From NCBI RefSeq assembly GCF_001039355.2, contig NW_019775291.1, positions 125,407 to 148,534 of the forward strand: 23,128 nucleotides of DNA. Reading direction: 5' to 3'. Both the position numbers and the translations under genes were made by a program. The notes under the pieces were generated by a model. It saw only the letters and a list, made by a program, of their open reading frames with translations, was not told the DNA's origin and ran no database searches. This document shows positions 1 through 11,990 of this stretch, piece after piece; the first letter of the stretch is position 1; each line of letters starts with the position of its first letter. The stretch comes from Lingula anatina. Lineage: Eukaryota > Brachiopoda > Lingulata > Lingulida > Lingulidae.

Positions 1-300
1 GCATCTTCCTAGTTGGCATTAGTTAGTTGAAAACCCTTGTACATGTTCTAGTATTCCTATGCCATACGGCGGCCATCTTGGATTTTTCAATAAGTCCAAG
101 GACACTAGTTTGTTATCTGACAAATATGCATAATATGGGTAATAAGGATGTGGAAAACATTGAGAAAATACTTAATTTGATAAAAATCAACATAGATATG
201 TATATATTTCTACAAAATTTCACAAATTGGCGGCCATTTTGGATTTTTTGGCCAAACGGTAAATTTTTTCCGTGGGCTACGGCTCTAATTTGATTTAGTA
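1..300. repeat. probable interspersed repeat fragment with duplicated GGCGGCCAT motif
   Basis: Two near-identical blocks, CGGCGGCCATCTTGGATTTT near 67-86 and GGCGGCCATTTTGGATTTTT near 231-250, lie about 163 bp apart in otherwise AT-rich sequence. CpG-bearing GGCGGCCAT words are out of character with the surrounding composition and occur nowhere else in the window. Short open frames on both strands here have no recognisable domain. I infer a piece of a transposable element cut by the window edge. The family cannot be named from this copy alone. Confidence 0.35.
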
Positions 301-556
301 TGTCAAAAGGTACCCACATGCAAAATTTGGTGCTTTTATCCGCTGTGTCACGATTTAGCCATTTTTTTGCCCTAAGCAACCGGACTATAAGGGGGTACAA
401 GGAACATGACAACATAACACATCAAGTAGGACAGTCATGAGTTCTATTCGGTCTATTGCAGGCTTTCGTGCTAAAATCAATATGTACGTGTAATTTTTCT
501 GGAATAATTTTGAGTATTTAAACAACAAGTGGACTTCAGTTGCATCTACATGTAGT

Positions 557-2420
557 TTGGCCATGGACATTTGTGAACAGTTTGAACAGCCACAGCCTCT
601 CACCTACAATGAGCCATACCTTGTTTGCATAACAAGAAGTTTCTCATCGTACTGCGAGCTGTCTTCAGTAGAATACTCACTTGGCGATTGGGCACTGTTG
701 GGTACAGTACTTTGTGTGCTGCAGTCGCAAGTTCGAACTTTTTTAAGGCGTAGAAGCAAATGCATGAAATGTATGCTTTGTAAGTATCACTACTTCTTCG
801 ATAACCGACGTCAATGAATAAGCTATTAAAGGCCCAGACGAATGAAAGAAAATTTACGTCAAATATTTATAACATTTAATATTATTTTACTATTTTGCCT
901 ATCGTTACTTTTATGTCGCTCAGAATATTAGAATATGTAGGTTTTGATAAAGTTTTACAATGCTTTTGGACTGCAATCTTACAGAAGAAACGATTGTTAA
1001 CTGATCTTTGATTAAAGCCTATTGTATGTTTGCTTTAAAAAATTATCTCGGCCCTTTTCTTTAAGTTTTGTATGAACATTTTTGTATGGCCCTGGGCAAT
1101 TAAAAATGCATGTGAGACTAAATTTAAAAATATTGTTTTTATGTAAATGTAAGCATTACAAAAAAGAAGAGTTACTAATTTAGATAATTATACTTGTCAC
1201 AGTTCTGAGCTTCTGATCCAAGGGAACTGGAAGTGTGTCCTATCATCAATTTTATGGTCAAATCCTATGGTCAACTTTAATCAACGATTCAAACATAGGC
1301 CTATTGACGTCTTGATGATTATAATTTTAATTTTAAGTAAAACTTGAAATCCTTTAAACTAAATAATCTTTTTGTTAATTTGGTCTTTTTTACGTTTCAT
1401 TCCTTTTTAGCGGTTTTAAATTCAGTCTGAAAATTCTAATTGTTATAATGTTATACATATTGTTATGTATGTAAATATTGTTTCTAAGCAGCACTGAGAC
1501 CTTTGAGTAGCACGATTTTGAATAATAAAATATTTTCATGAATATTACTCTTATTATACAGGAAAAAGGGCACATAATACCGGTAGCTATAACAGTTCAC
1601 ATATTTGTTTCAGAGGATAGTTGGACAATCCATTTTTGCATAAGACTCTCAAAGATCTTTTTATAGGGTAAGTATGGTTTATTAAATACATGTACAACAC
1701 ATGCACAGGCGCACATCAATTGCTCATTTCATTAAGATTCATAGATAAATATTTTACACCTGCTGTCTGTTGTCTCCAGTGTGTTGTACCTGTATGTCAT
1801 TCATCCTTTAATCAATCAGCTACATTAAAACTCGATTGTTCTTACACCCAAATTATGTGCAATATGTTTAATGTATTCTTTAAAGAAAGTTTGTGAATAA
1901 GCATTTTTTGTGCTTCTCCGAAATACGTCAAAATGATGTACAAAACAGCGTTACTCCCCCAAACGTGTGATGTATAAAATTCTATTGTTTAGTGCCATAC
2001 ATAGTAATAACTTCTGCAAATGAAAGAGGTTGTGTTTACAAATACTTTTTAAGCAATATATCTCAAGTACCTTTAAGCTTATTCCAGATCATAATTTTTG
2101 CCCTCGATTTCAGCCTTCAATTTTTGGTGCTAGCTAAGCCTGAACTTTATACACACACACACACACAAAGAAAGAAACAAGCACGTCATATCAGTTATAA
2201 GTTCCCCTCTCCTCTGTGATATCACATGCATTTGTGTTATTTCAAAAACCTGCCTGTTATTAAAAACCTTTTATTAAAAAAATTGTCATAAATAGTAAAC
2301 AATCTTTTCTTTTTCATTTCAGAAGCCCACCAAGATACCGCAAGCAAGCAATGTAGTCTTTGTTTCACATTCAGGAGTCCTTCACTCAATCATGCATCTA
2401 TTATATTTAAACTGAATAAA
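557..2420 (+). other. possible spliced transcript, probably non-coding (weak)
   Basis: Splice-like and 3'-end signals fall in order on the + strand. A 74-codon open stretch from ATG 557 ends at a GTAAGT donor (780-785). A candidate 54-nt exon at 1614-1667 has a TTTGTTTCAG acceptor and a GTAAGT donor. A terminal exon begins at 2323 after a pyrimidine-rich acceptor and ends at AATAAA (2415-2420), followed by T/GT-rich sequence. The 54-nt exon has stops in all three frames, and joining 557-779 directly to 2323 gives TAA at the junction. These parts therefore do not make a coding gene. The peptide from 557 is not recognised. This may be a lncRNA, a gene whose coding exons lie to the left, or chance signals. 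Confidence 0.25.
2151..2167. repeat. (AC)n microsatellite
   Basis: An uninterrupted run of about eight AC units. It is a simple sequence repeat in non-coding DNA with no evident function. Confidence 0.9.
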
Positions 2421-2803
2421 CATTTTTTGTGATTCTGTCTCACTTTCAAATTCAATCTGCTAAATCTGATCTGTAAAAGCTTTGCAGATAGGCCCAATAT
2501 TTCGTAAATTATGGAAGTTCAGCAATTCAGATGTCTTAAACGAATGAAAGAAAAGATCTGAAACATTTTCCAACAATACATATTTATAAATTCAATTTAT
2601 ATTTTCAAGTCCTGCTTTTTTGTTCTGAATTTTGTTCTGTAGCAAGTTTTCATATCCTCTGGAGAAAAGATGTTCCTTCTTTAAGACATTTTCCTCAGTG
2701 TCCTTAATAACGATAGTAAAGGTCCTTCTTTGACAGGTCCTGGCTTTTGCAATGCCTTACTCTTCATAATTTAAAATTTAAACAAAGTGGAAAAATTCTA
2801 TAC
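2421..2803. other. intergenic, no feature seen
   Basis: AT-rich sequence between the AATAAA of the weak left-hand transcript and the 34-bp minisatellite. No open frame, splice-site pair or repeat was seen. Confidence 0.5.
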
Positions 2804-3372
2804 TGGAATTAACTCGCCCCACCTGTCATCCCTCAAACTGGGTGCACTTTCTCCACCTGGCACCCCTCAAACTAAATGCACTCTTCCCACCTGTCACCCG
2901 TCAAACAGAATTGATTAACTGCACCTGACACCCCTAAAGCTGAGTGGACTCTCCCCACTTGTCATCCCTCAAATGGAATGGACTTTCCCCACCCATCACC
3001 CCTCAGATGAAATAAACTCACCCCAATCATCACCCCTATTCTGTAGTAGACTCACCCCAGCTGTCACCCCTCAAATATAGTGGACTTTCCCCACCTGTCA
3101 CCCCTTTATGGAATCAACTCTCCCCACCTGTCACCCCTCAAATGAAGTGGTCTCTCCCAACCTGTCACCCCTCACATTGCATGAACTTGCCCCACCTGTC
3201 TTCCCTCAAATGGAGTGGGTACCCCCTACCTGACACCCCTTCAATAGAATGAACCTCCCCTTTTGTACCCTTAAAGTAGAGTGGACTCTACTCTACCTGT
3301 TACCTGCTAAATGGAGTAAAGCTTTCCTTTCTGACACATCCTAAAATTGAGTGGACTTGCCCCACCTTTCAT
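2804..3372. repeat. 34-bp minisatellite, about 17 degenerate copies
   Basis: A tandem array with a core like CACCTGTCACCCCTCAAA followed by a TGGAGTGGACTC-like half and a C-run. The ACCTG-equivalent position recurs at 2821, 2855, 2889, 2923, 2957, 2991, 3025, 3059, 3093, 3126, 3160, 3194 and 3228, a period of 34 with one 33. More decayed units continue to about 3364. The period is not a multiple of three and units carry stops, so it is not protein-coding. The C-rich strand is the + strand. The array lies downstream of the LRR gene's probable poly(A) site. About seven units keep CACCTG, an E2-box word. Confidence 0.92.
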
Positions 3373-4169
3373 GTTGGTAGAATGGGATTGAGAACAAATC
3401 TAACAAATACGCAATGACATGCAGAATGAATTTTATTAGCCTTACAATTTATTGAGAATGAGAATTGTCTATTTTACAAGAACAAAATTTTAAACCTAAA
3501 ACTCATTTATGTTATGCTGCAAACAGCATTTAGTATAAAGCAAATTTAAAGAAACTAAAGGAGGAAAGCACCAAGAAGATGAAATCCAACCAGGCTGGTT
3601 TTCAAACGAACTATATACAGTAAACAATGACAATTAATGTACAATTTTTTTTTAAATTTTGATGTGATATTACAAAAAGTAACATTAACAGCACAATTAC
3701 CTTTGCTTTATGATATACTACTGTTACAACGAACTTAACATAGTATAACTGTTTTGTCATTAACACTTAGTATATGTCATTTTAATAAATGATGAAAAAC
3801 ACATCTGATTAGCATATACAATAGCAGTTTTACTTGTCTGGAAACTGACTAATCCACATCATCAGATAACCAAAATACATACATGGACCCATATAAGGTT
3901 CCCATACGATATTAAATTCCATTACAATTAAGCAATGTGGCACCACCAATTAGTTACCTTCTATCAGGGTCATGGGGACAATTTTTCTTCCACTAGATAT
4001 CCATATTTCTCAGGTTGTTCACTAGCTGTGCACATTTCTGTTCTGTCCAGCGTTGATATTTGCACAAAAACTACACCATCAACCACCTGACCTCTGTCTA
4101 AGAGAAAACAGCAGGTGGACTATTTGAGTTCTAAGTAGTCCAGAGCTCAATTATGGCAGTCAAATATAA
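3373..4169 (-). other. 3' UTR and poly(A) region of the LRR gene
   Basis: This follows the TAA at 4170-4172 of the minus-strand LRR gene. Minus-strand AATAAA words lie at 3448-3453 and 3432-3437. They are the best poly(A) signals downstream of the stop and imply a 3' UTR of about 700 nt. The sequence is AT-rich and no other coding exon was seen. Confidence 0.5.
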
Positions 4170-7100
4170 TTATATACTCAAGTCACTCAAAAGCTCCATA
4201 TATGATGTTGATTCATTTCTTCTTGTAATTCTGGTCAATGAACTACCTGTTGGAGCTGATGCCATTTTACATCTCTTGCTTCGCTTCTTTCTGTTGCTAG
4301 CTCTCTGTGTATCACATGATTTATTTGCTAATGGTTTTGTCATATCAACAAGGTTATATACAGTTTTTTGTTTGCCTTTCTGTGCCATTGACATTGACTG
4401 AGAGGGAGAAGGCAGATGTTTGGTATCTTGTTGAACATTTTGTGGATTGCACCCCACCAGAGAGGATTTATCACAAGCCATGATGGAATCTAAACTTACT
4501 TGACTGGTCAAAAGGGAAATGCTTTCAGCTTGTTGATTTGGCTCTGTGATTGGGGGTAATGCCATGATAGATTTATTTCTTTTTGTTCTCTGCTTCTTTT
4601 TTGCTGATTCTGCCATCTCATCGAGCCTTATTTTTCTAGCTTGTAAGCGCACACAGACATTGAGATATCTGCAAGCAAAATAGGTACTACATCAAGTAAA
4701 TAGCATACAAAATTTTTAGAAATTTTTTTGAGAATTACCCAATTTTAATCAAGTGCCAGGAGGTTGCAACTTTAAAACTTTTATTAATATGGCCCAATTT
4801 TATATTGTTTATACTTCATCTACTATGTAAAATTCTAATATTCACAAAATATCATAAAAGGTATAAAACAATAAGTGTTTTTTATATATGTTCAGCATAC
4901 AGTACATTTTTGTACCACAAATAGACAAATCGTGGTTTGCTTCTTTTCATATTTGACCAGCAAGAGTTCCAGCTATTACTAGAAACTAACTTCTATTATT
5001 AGCAGGCATTTGGATAATATAATCATCATCGTCCTTCACCCTTGGGTGGAATGGGAGCAGCAGCAGCAACATGTTTAGACCAGAGTTGCTTCTAATATAG
5101 TCTAGTTTCCATTAATCTCCAAAATTTGGGGTGTATTACAAATGTATGACTGACCTGAAGTTGATCCGTCCTTTATGTCCTTCCTCCATTTTGTCAGCCA
5201 ACTGATGCATTTCCCATTCCTCAAGAGGAACATGAACTTTCTGATGAGAATGTGAAGGAAATCAATAAAATTATAGTACTGTATATACTGCCAATAAGTA
5301 TGAACTTTTGCATATGAAAATCTGTATGTCTATTCAAACAGATTGTCTTAAAGAAATAATTTTTTTTTTCGAATTTACAACAGAGTCTTTAGTAATAAAA
5401 ATTATGCAGTTGCAGCCATTCAACAATATTAAAAAGACTGACTTTTCTAAAAAGCTGTAATATTGTAATTTACCCTTAGTCCATGAATAAAACTGGCCCG
5501 TGAAATCCGCTGTTCACTGTCCTTGTTAAAAGTGCGAAACAGATCCATCACACGAATGCCTCTCCTTCCCAAGTATCTGGTCAGTATGCTTAGGGGGTCT
5601 TCTTTGCTCTCTGTAATGGTCCAATAGAAATTTGATAAAACAATGAAGAAAGGAAAACACATCAAAATTTATTTGCCTGAGGAAAAATCAAACAACTGTG
5701 AAAATTTCCACTGTTCCAAATTAACAGGCAATTTAACAAGTGGTGTTTTTACTAGTCTGATATAAAATATGCTAGTGAATTGCTTCAGACCAATGATTAA
5801 TATTATGAATTGGATGAAAGTAAAGAGATACATGGGTTGATACATCTATACAGTAAATCGAACCCTCTATCCCTTCTCAGTGGAAAATTCTTTATCAAGA
5901 ATGTCTATAAATGAGATAAAGTCATCTGATTAAACATTTAATAAAATGAATAGAAATATAAGGGAAACCTGCACCCACTTCTTTTAACACTAATCATGTC
6001 ATCAGAATTGAAGAGTCCTCCATGTGTGAAAGTGAAAGTTCTCGTCTTTTGTATTCTTTTCACATTGTTAATAATATCAGTGTTTACTGGAACAGCCTGA
6101 GAGGATAATGAGAGAAATACATCATAAGTATCCCTTTAAGACACATTTTATTGTTAAAATGATAAAAATCACAATGTTACCAGATGAGTGTCAAAGTAAA
6201 GTTTTACATGTACCAGATTACAGTTTTGGGATATTTCTCAGTCTGCAGGCTGGAAGACAGCTGTGCCTTGTAATATATTCCAAAAATAAACTGGAACAGG
6301 CAATAATTAGTACATGTAATACCAAGTGTGCAAACATAAAGTCAACACCTTTACATCATATCATACCTCTAATCCCAAATGCTCCAAACGGTTGGTTTTA
6401 ACTCCTGCAGCCTTGAGCAGTCCCATGACTCCGTCCTTGGTCAGAGGATTCTGTCCAATCTAGACATCGTCAAAAAATAAAGCACTGGTTTACATGTTTT
6501 TGCATACGATATATATTTTGAACCTTTTTACAAATCACCAGAATGAAAAGTAAAATGGAGTTGTTGAATCTAAATTTCAATTGTTGATTTTCATAATTAT
6601 ATAATGCAATTTATAAGGCAATGAAAACAGCTCAATAGTGTGCATGTCATACATGTATGTCAACTAGTACGTTACTTATTGTGAACAAGACTGTATTATT
6701 GTTAACAAAGAAAAAAATATATAGTGGATACCAGAAGTTTTTTTAAACAGCTGTTTAAACAGATCCCTTTTGCAATGGGTGGAACACAGGTCCAATCAAT
6801 CCTGTTCCCAGCAAGATTTAGGAACTCAAGATGCACGTCTCCCTTTAGCATGTCACAGACAGCAATACTGCCTTCAAATCCAAACCCATTCCAAGATACA
6901 TCGAGGTATTTCAGCGTGTGGCATTCCTGTAATATGACAAAACTGGAATTCAGAAAGCTTCTACCATTTCATAAATTCATGAGGGCAAATGTTTCTCTAA
7001 CACTAGCAATTATGGTATAAAAAAGTTAATCTAAATTAAAGCCTGAAATACGTCGAACTTCATGATTGGAAACTCTACTAATTTCATTAATAAGTAAGGT

Positions 7101-9873
7101 GAAAATCATGGTGCGCAGTAATGACGACTTTGCTTTGAAACATCCAACAATCATTAATGTGTGATTTACAGATTTATCATGTCAAATAATGTCTATTTAA
7201 CAATATCAAATCAATGCAGTTACAGCACTGTGATATCTTGTCATAATCACTGCTTTCTGTATTCTAGTATAATAATAATAGGAACTTCAGATAATTCCCC
7301 TTCTGATTACTTTCAGTTTACTGAAACAGCAACTTTTATCAAATCTCACCTTAGCTCCCTTGCATATAGCCACTGCTCCTTTCTTTCTGATACAATTAAA
7401 TGACAACTCCAGGTGCTGAAGTCTTCTGTGTTGTTCTGTAACAATAAAGATTGGAAACCACACATTAAAACAGACAATTAACTTCAAGAGTGATGCTAAT
7501 ATTAAAAAAAAAGATTTATCTTTTACCCAATTTCTTAGCTACGAAATATAATACAAAAGGCACAACTGCTCGATGTCTCCTCCATTCAGGAAAAAATAAA
7601 AAGACAAGAGTGAATATAAAATTTGATACCAATAGCTTTTCCAAGGACTTGGGCAGCTTCCTCAACTAACTGGCAACCATTCATGCACAAGGTCAATAGG
7701 GAGCCCTCCTGAAGTAGATGAACATGCTGTAATTTATCTCAAACTAAGATTGTATCAAACTTTTACTAAAATGGACTATCATTAGGAAATGTATCACATT
7801 TTCATTAAGCAGCACCTCCAAAATGAAAAAAATAGACATGCATACATGGAGACAAATAGACATAATAATTATATACGTATCATTCTGATTTACCTGAATT
7901 CCTTCACATAAAGACTTGACATCAAATATTTCCATTTTATTCCCTAAAAATAAAAATGCACAGGTTTAGAGCAAAAAGGTATCAATAATGAATTAAAGCA
8001 TTATCAGTTGTAAATACTTTTTGCAAAAACAAAATTTTGACTTGAAGACAATAACTTGCATTTTTCAACTTCAAAAATATAATATTACAGTCCAATCTTC
8101 TAAGTTTTTACCTGAGAGATCCAAGTGCCTCAGGGTCATATTCATCCCAAGCATCTGACCTAGTGCAGCAAACCCACTGGCAGTAATGAAATTCTGACTT
8201 ATATTCTGAAAACAATATTGGAATAATACAAACATATGGCAATCTAAATGTGTATAATTCCCTCTTTTTTCTCAGCGGTTTAAAGATAATAAGAAGAGAG
8301 AGAGAGAGAGCTCCGCAATAAAATTTCCCACACATGCTTATAGTCATATGGTGCAATTTTTCATTTGCAAAGTATATGACTGTGTAATGCCCAAGACAAT
8401 GCTATGTGACAATTTATATTTCTTTGTGCCATACACCCAGAGGGACTTCACAAATGCACCAGCACTGCAGAACAAGGAAGAACAAATACATTCTACCAAG
8501 TATAACGGCACAAGTCACACCTAAAATCTTACCAGATATGTGATAGTATCATTTTCTAATAACATCTCAGCAATATGGTTTGCACCTTCTTCCTTGATGC
8601 TGTTGTCTTCCAGGTCTAAAACCTCTACATTTGGATTGTCCTAAATAAATGAGAGATATATAAATAAAAGGCACTATATTAAATTGTTTCATGTAACTTT
8701 TTGACAGAACATTGAAGTACCTATCATAGTTATTTTCCAGGTAATGAAAATTTGAATTGTTCCTAATTTCAAATACAGGAACATCTCTGAATAACGTCCA
8801 AGACTCCTAAGTTATGATGGGGTGAATTTTCAGTACCAGTGAAGATAACTATACCTACCTTTAGAGCTTTGGCAAGAGCTGCAGCTCCCAGAGGTAGAAT
8901 TCCCCTGTGTCTTATTTTCACCTCTGCTGTACTCAGCATACTAAGTATTGGAGTCATGGCTGCTACTTGCAATTCTTCACAAGACTGAATGTAGATTTTC
9001 ACATATGGGTCATTGAAATTGATGGAACTTTTATCATGTATATATCCTGAAAAAATTAGATGATTAATTAAAGTCAATGAAACTTTGTTCTTTTTCCTCA
9101 TAAGTAAACATGAAAATGATTTAATAGCAATACATCAGTGTTCAATATACACATTTTTTTAAAATTAGAGATAATTTTTAGGTTATTTTGGATTCTATGT
9201 AACTTCCAGCATCTTTCTCAAATGGACACAGTTCTTTTCTTTTGTTGATACCCTGTTGCAGAATAAACAATTTTCATACTTCTCCATTAGTCACTCACAC
9301 ACATTTTTTAAACTCCTTAATTGTCCAAAATAGTAGATAATTTAAGGTCTATTATTTTAAACATTTAACAAGAACACTTAAATCTTTATATGCTCCCCTG
9401 CACTGGGTCTGAAACTTTGGAAGAACAAAACAGTTAAGGGAAGATTTTGCATAATAAAAAGTTATAAGCAGAACCTACCCAACCAATCTGAGTTACTCAG
9501 ATCTTTGTCATCATCTATATTTTCCACTATGGAATTATCAGAGGTGTCTGACAGTGGTGAAATTGACCGCAGACATGCCATTGTACTCGCAGGTATATTT
9601 GCCTTGGTAAAAAACATTACATTTTGAATAAAAAAAAATATTTTTTTTGTTTTACAACTTCATCACTCAAAGACACTATCAAATAAGGCACTGCAGCATA
9701 AATTTCCATCATGCTCTACGCAAAATGATATACATCAGAAAATTTTAGCAGCATCAAGAAATACCTTCCAAATGTCATACCAAATGGCTTACTAAAACTT
9801 TTTCACAAAGCCTTTCAAAGTTGGGCGGTATAAAAAAGTTAAAATAATCAGAGGAACTTACCTTTACTACCAT
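4170..9873 (-). CDS. LRRC74-like leucine-rich repeat protein with EF-hand region, 14 coding exons
   Basis: Exons read from high to low: 9862-9873, 9479-9602, 8859-9046, 8533-8640, 8112-8205, 7894-7943, 7630-7708, 7350-7435, 6732-6926, 6367-6459, 5979-6096, 5474-5610, 5155-5240 and 4170-4668. Phases chain correctly and give about 622 aa. An in-frame TGA five codons before the ATG fixes the start. Residues about 60-108 carry the family lead-in (YIQSCEELQV, then LPLGAAALAKAL). Residues about 109-345 are ribonuclease-inhibitor-type repeats such as VEVLDLEDNSIKEEGA. Residues about 395-460 form an EF-hand pair whose loops lack key acidic residues. The remaining tail of about 165 aa is basic and Ser-rich with two Lys/Arg clusters. 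There is no signal peptide or membrane segment, so it is probably a cytosolic scaffold. Partners are unknown. The exon-11 donor (GTGGGT) is the least certain junction. LRRC74A versus LRRC74B cannot be decided. Confidence 0.85.
8295..8310. repeat. (AG)8 microsatellite
   Basis: An uninterrupted AG run inside an intron of the LRR gene. On the transcribed strand it is a CT tract, but it does not sit at a splice acceptor. Confidence 0.85.
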
Positions 9874-11881
9874 GTACAATCTGTCTCAGAAATATGTTTC
9901 AACAATGACAACTACAGGTAAACAAAAATCCATCAGTAGTCAAGGCATCATTTATTATTAACTTTCAATGCATAAGATATGAAAAATATCTGGTCACTTG
10001 ACAGTGAAAGCAATTACTGTACTTTGATTGAATTAACATTATTTATTCAAAAGCCCCCAGGTCGTAATCATAGGTGCAAAGTTGTTCATCTGATTCATTA
10101 TCCTGTATCACATACAGAAAAGTGTGCTTAAGCAACTTTGGTTACTGAATATGATCTCAACTGTGGACCCTACAAGATATCTGTGGTCTCACATCGCCAT
10201 TGGATGCCAAAACTTGAGTTTAAGAATCAATATCAGGTCTCTGAAACCGAGAACAATATTTGTGGAAGTAGTTCAGAAGTGGATTTAAAATCCTGTCAGT
10301 CTCACTGACCTTCACTTTACATACAGTTACATGTAATGATTCGATCTGTTCAATGGGGAAAATAGTGAATTTTACATATACTTTATTTTTCAGTCATTAT
10401 TCTATACAGTATAAACACCACAAATGCTATACAAAAATATTATTTTTAATGATTCCAAATTTATATATCTAAAAGACTGATGATTTCCCCCCTTGAAAAG
10501 ATCAGAGTCATTATCATAGCATTCTAACTGTACTCTCTGTAACACTATTTTCTGCATTGAATTTTGCATTGTTTTATTAGCAAGTATCACTTTCTGACAG
10601 TTGGCATATCTACTAATCAAAATTAATAATAGTGTTACTCATTAGCAAACAGGTTAAGTAAAATACATTTATGAAAAATACTGTAGTATCTGCAAAAAGA
10701 AGTGAAAGTTTCAGAATATACAACATTGCCCCCCTCCCTGCCAAACTGTAACTGCTTACTCAACCGGGAAAAAAAACATATTTGGGAACATCTATTTCAT
10801 ACAACACTTCAAGAGGTACGTATAATGAAAGCATTATCAAGTAAACAAGACAAAAAGAGCAATATGTCATTTCACTTAATAAATCTAAATGCATGCAAAA
10901 GGTAGAAAAACATGTAATCATAAAAAAAGTTAAAGCATAATTGTAACATTAAAACTTTACAAAATATATCAAAGTTATTGACCTCAGTTACCAAAACCTA
11001 ATAAGAAAGCATTCCAGTCATAATTTTCTCATACTCAAACTCATTTAGATTTTTATTATTTGTAATTTTTGTAATAAACTGAAGACCTGGACATAATAAA
11101 CTGCAGTAAAAGAGATTAATTCTAATAAATACAATTAGTATTAACCAACGGCAGTCAAATCATTACCATGCTGAATGAGACTAACACATCTGAATAGATT
11201 TAAATAATTTATCATATAGACAATCCATCAAACTATTCTCTTAATGCAAACCACCTCTTTAGATTAATAAATAATGAATTAAATTGATATAAATCTCAAA
11301 ATATTCTAAAAATATCTACATTTTTTTTACCATTCTCATCTATACTGAAAAAAGATCAACTCATGTGGTACTTAGAACTTCATATTTCATTCCTAAGTAA
11401 AACATTTATATCAATTTCAATTAATAACCTGACATATAACAAACATCCAATACATCCGGGAGTTGCATTTTACTTTCTCAAATATACAAGAGGTACATGA
11501 AAATGCAACAATTACTATCCCCATAGAAAATTAAGGCCACAATTTGCTATAGCAGGACCTCAGCAAGAAAGCACCAGATTAAACTCCTTGAACTCAAATT
11601 GCAGTTCTCAATCTTATTTAAAAGCAAGACATAACATGACATAACATTAAGTGACATGAAAACCTACAAAATGTACATGTATTTCTGACATTGCCTAAAA
11701 AAATTAAACATCAATACTCCCACTTTATTCTAATACTTTAGTCAAACTTCTTAGATATTCTAAACTTTATACACAATGGCACTCACTTTAGAATCTTAAT
11801 TTTTTTAGATGTGCACCTTAAAACATAATGGTACTTGAGAGCAGAATATTTTTTGTTTCCTCTTTAAGACATGACCATCTA
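9874..11881. other. 5' flank of the LRR gene and 3' flank of the PPTY gene
   Basis: About 2 kb of AT-rich DNA between two genes on the same strand. Just upstream of the LRR start codon the minus strand reads as a leader with an in-frame TGA. No clear TATA box or initiator could be picked. Apart from short chance ORFs, no conserved coding exon, RNA gene or repeat was recognised. Confidence 0.4.
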
Positions 11882-11887
11882 TTTATT
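11882..11887 (-). terminator. AATAAA poly(A) signal of the PPTY membrane protein gene
   Basis: Minus-strand AATAAA about 105 nt downstream of the TAG at 11991-11993. It is the nearest canonical signal, so it predicts a short 3' UTR. Confidence 0.5.
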
Positions 11888-11990
11888 TTTTCGTTTTCAG
11901 AGGGCTTACTTTCCTTTATAATTCATTTACGTGGATAGTTTTAAATCGCTGTTATATTTGTGCATCATAATGAAAAGTCTAATGACTAAG

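Noticed and set aside
557-817. Protein-coding gene beginning at ATG 557
   Set aside because: The peptide matches no family I know, and joining the visible downstream exons gives immediate stops. Kept only as a weak non-coding transcript candidate.
2804-3372. CRISPR-like array
   Set aside because: The units are contiguous, degenerate 34-bp tandem repeats without unique spacers, in a eukaryotic genome.
6724-7020. 98-codon plus-strand open frame
   Set aside because: It overlaps the antisense of LRR exon 6732-6926, whose minus-strand frame gives clear leucine-rich repeats. It is a shadow.
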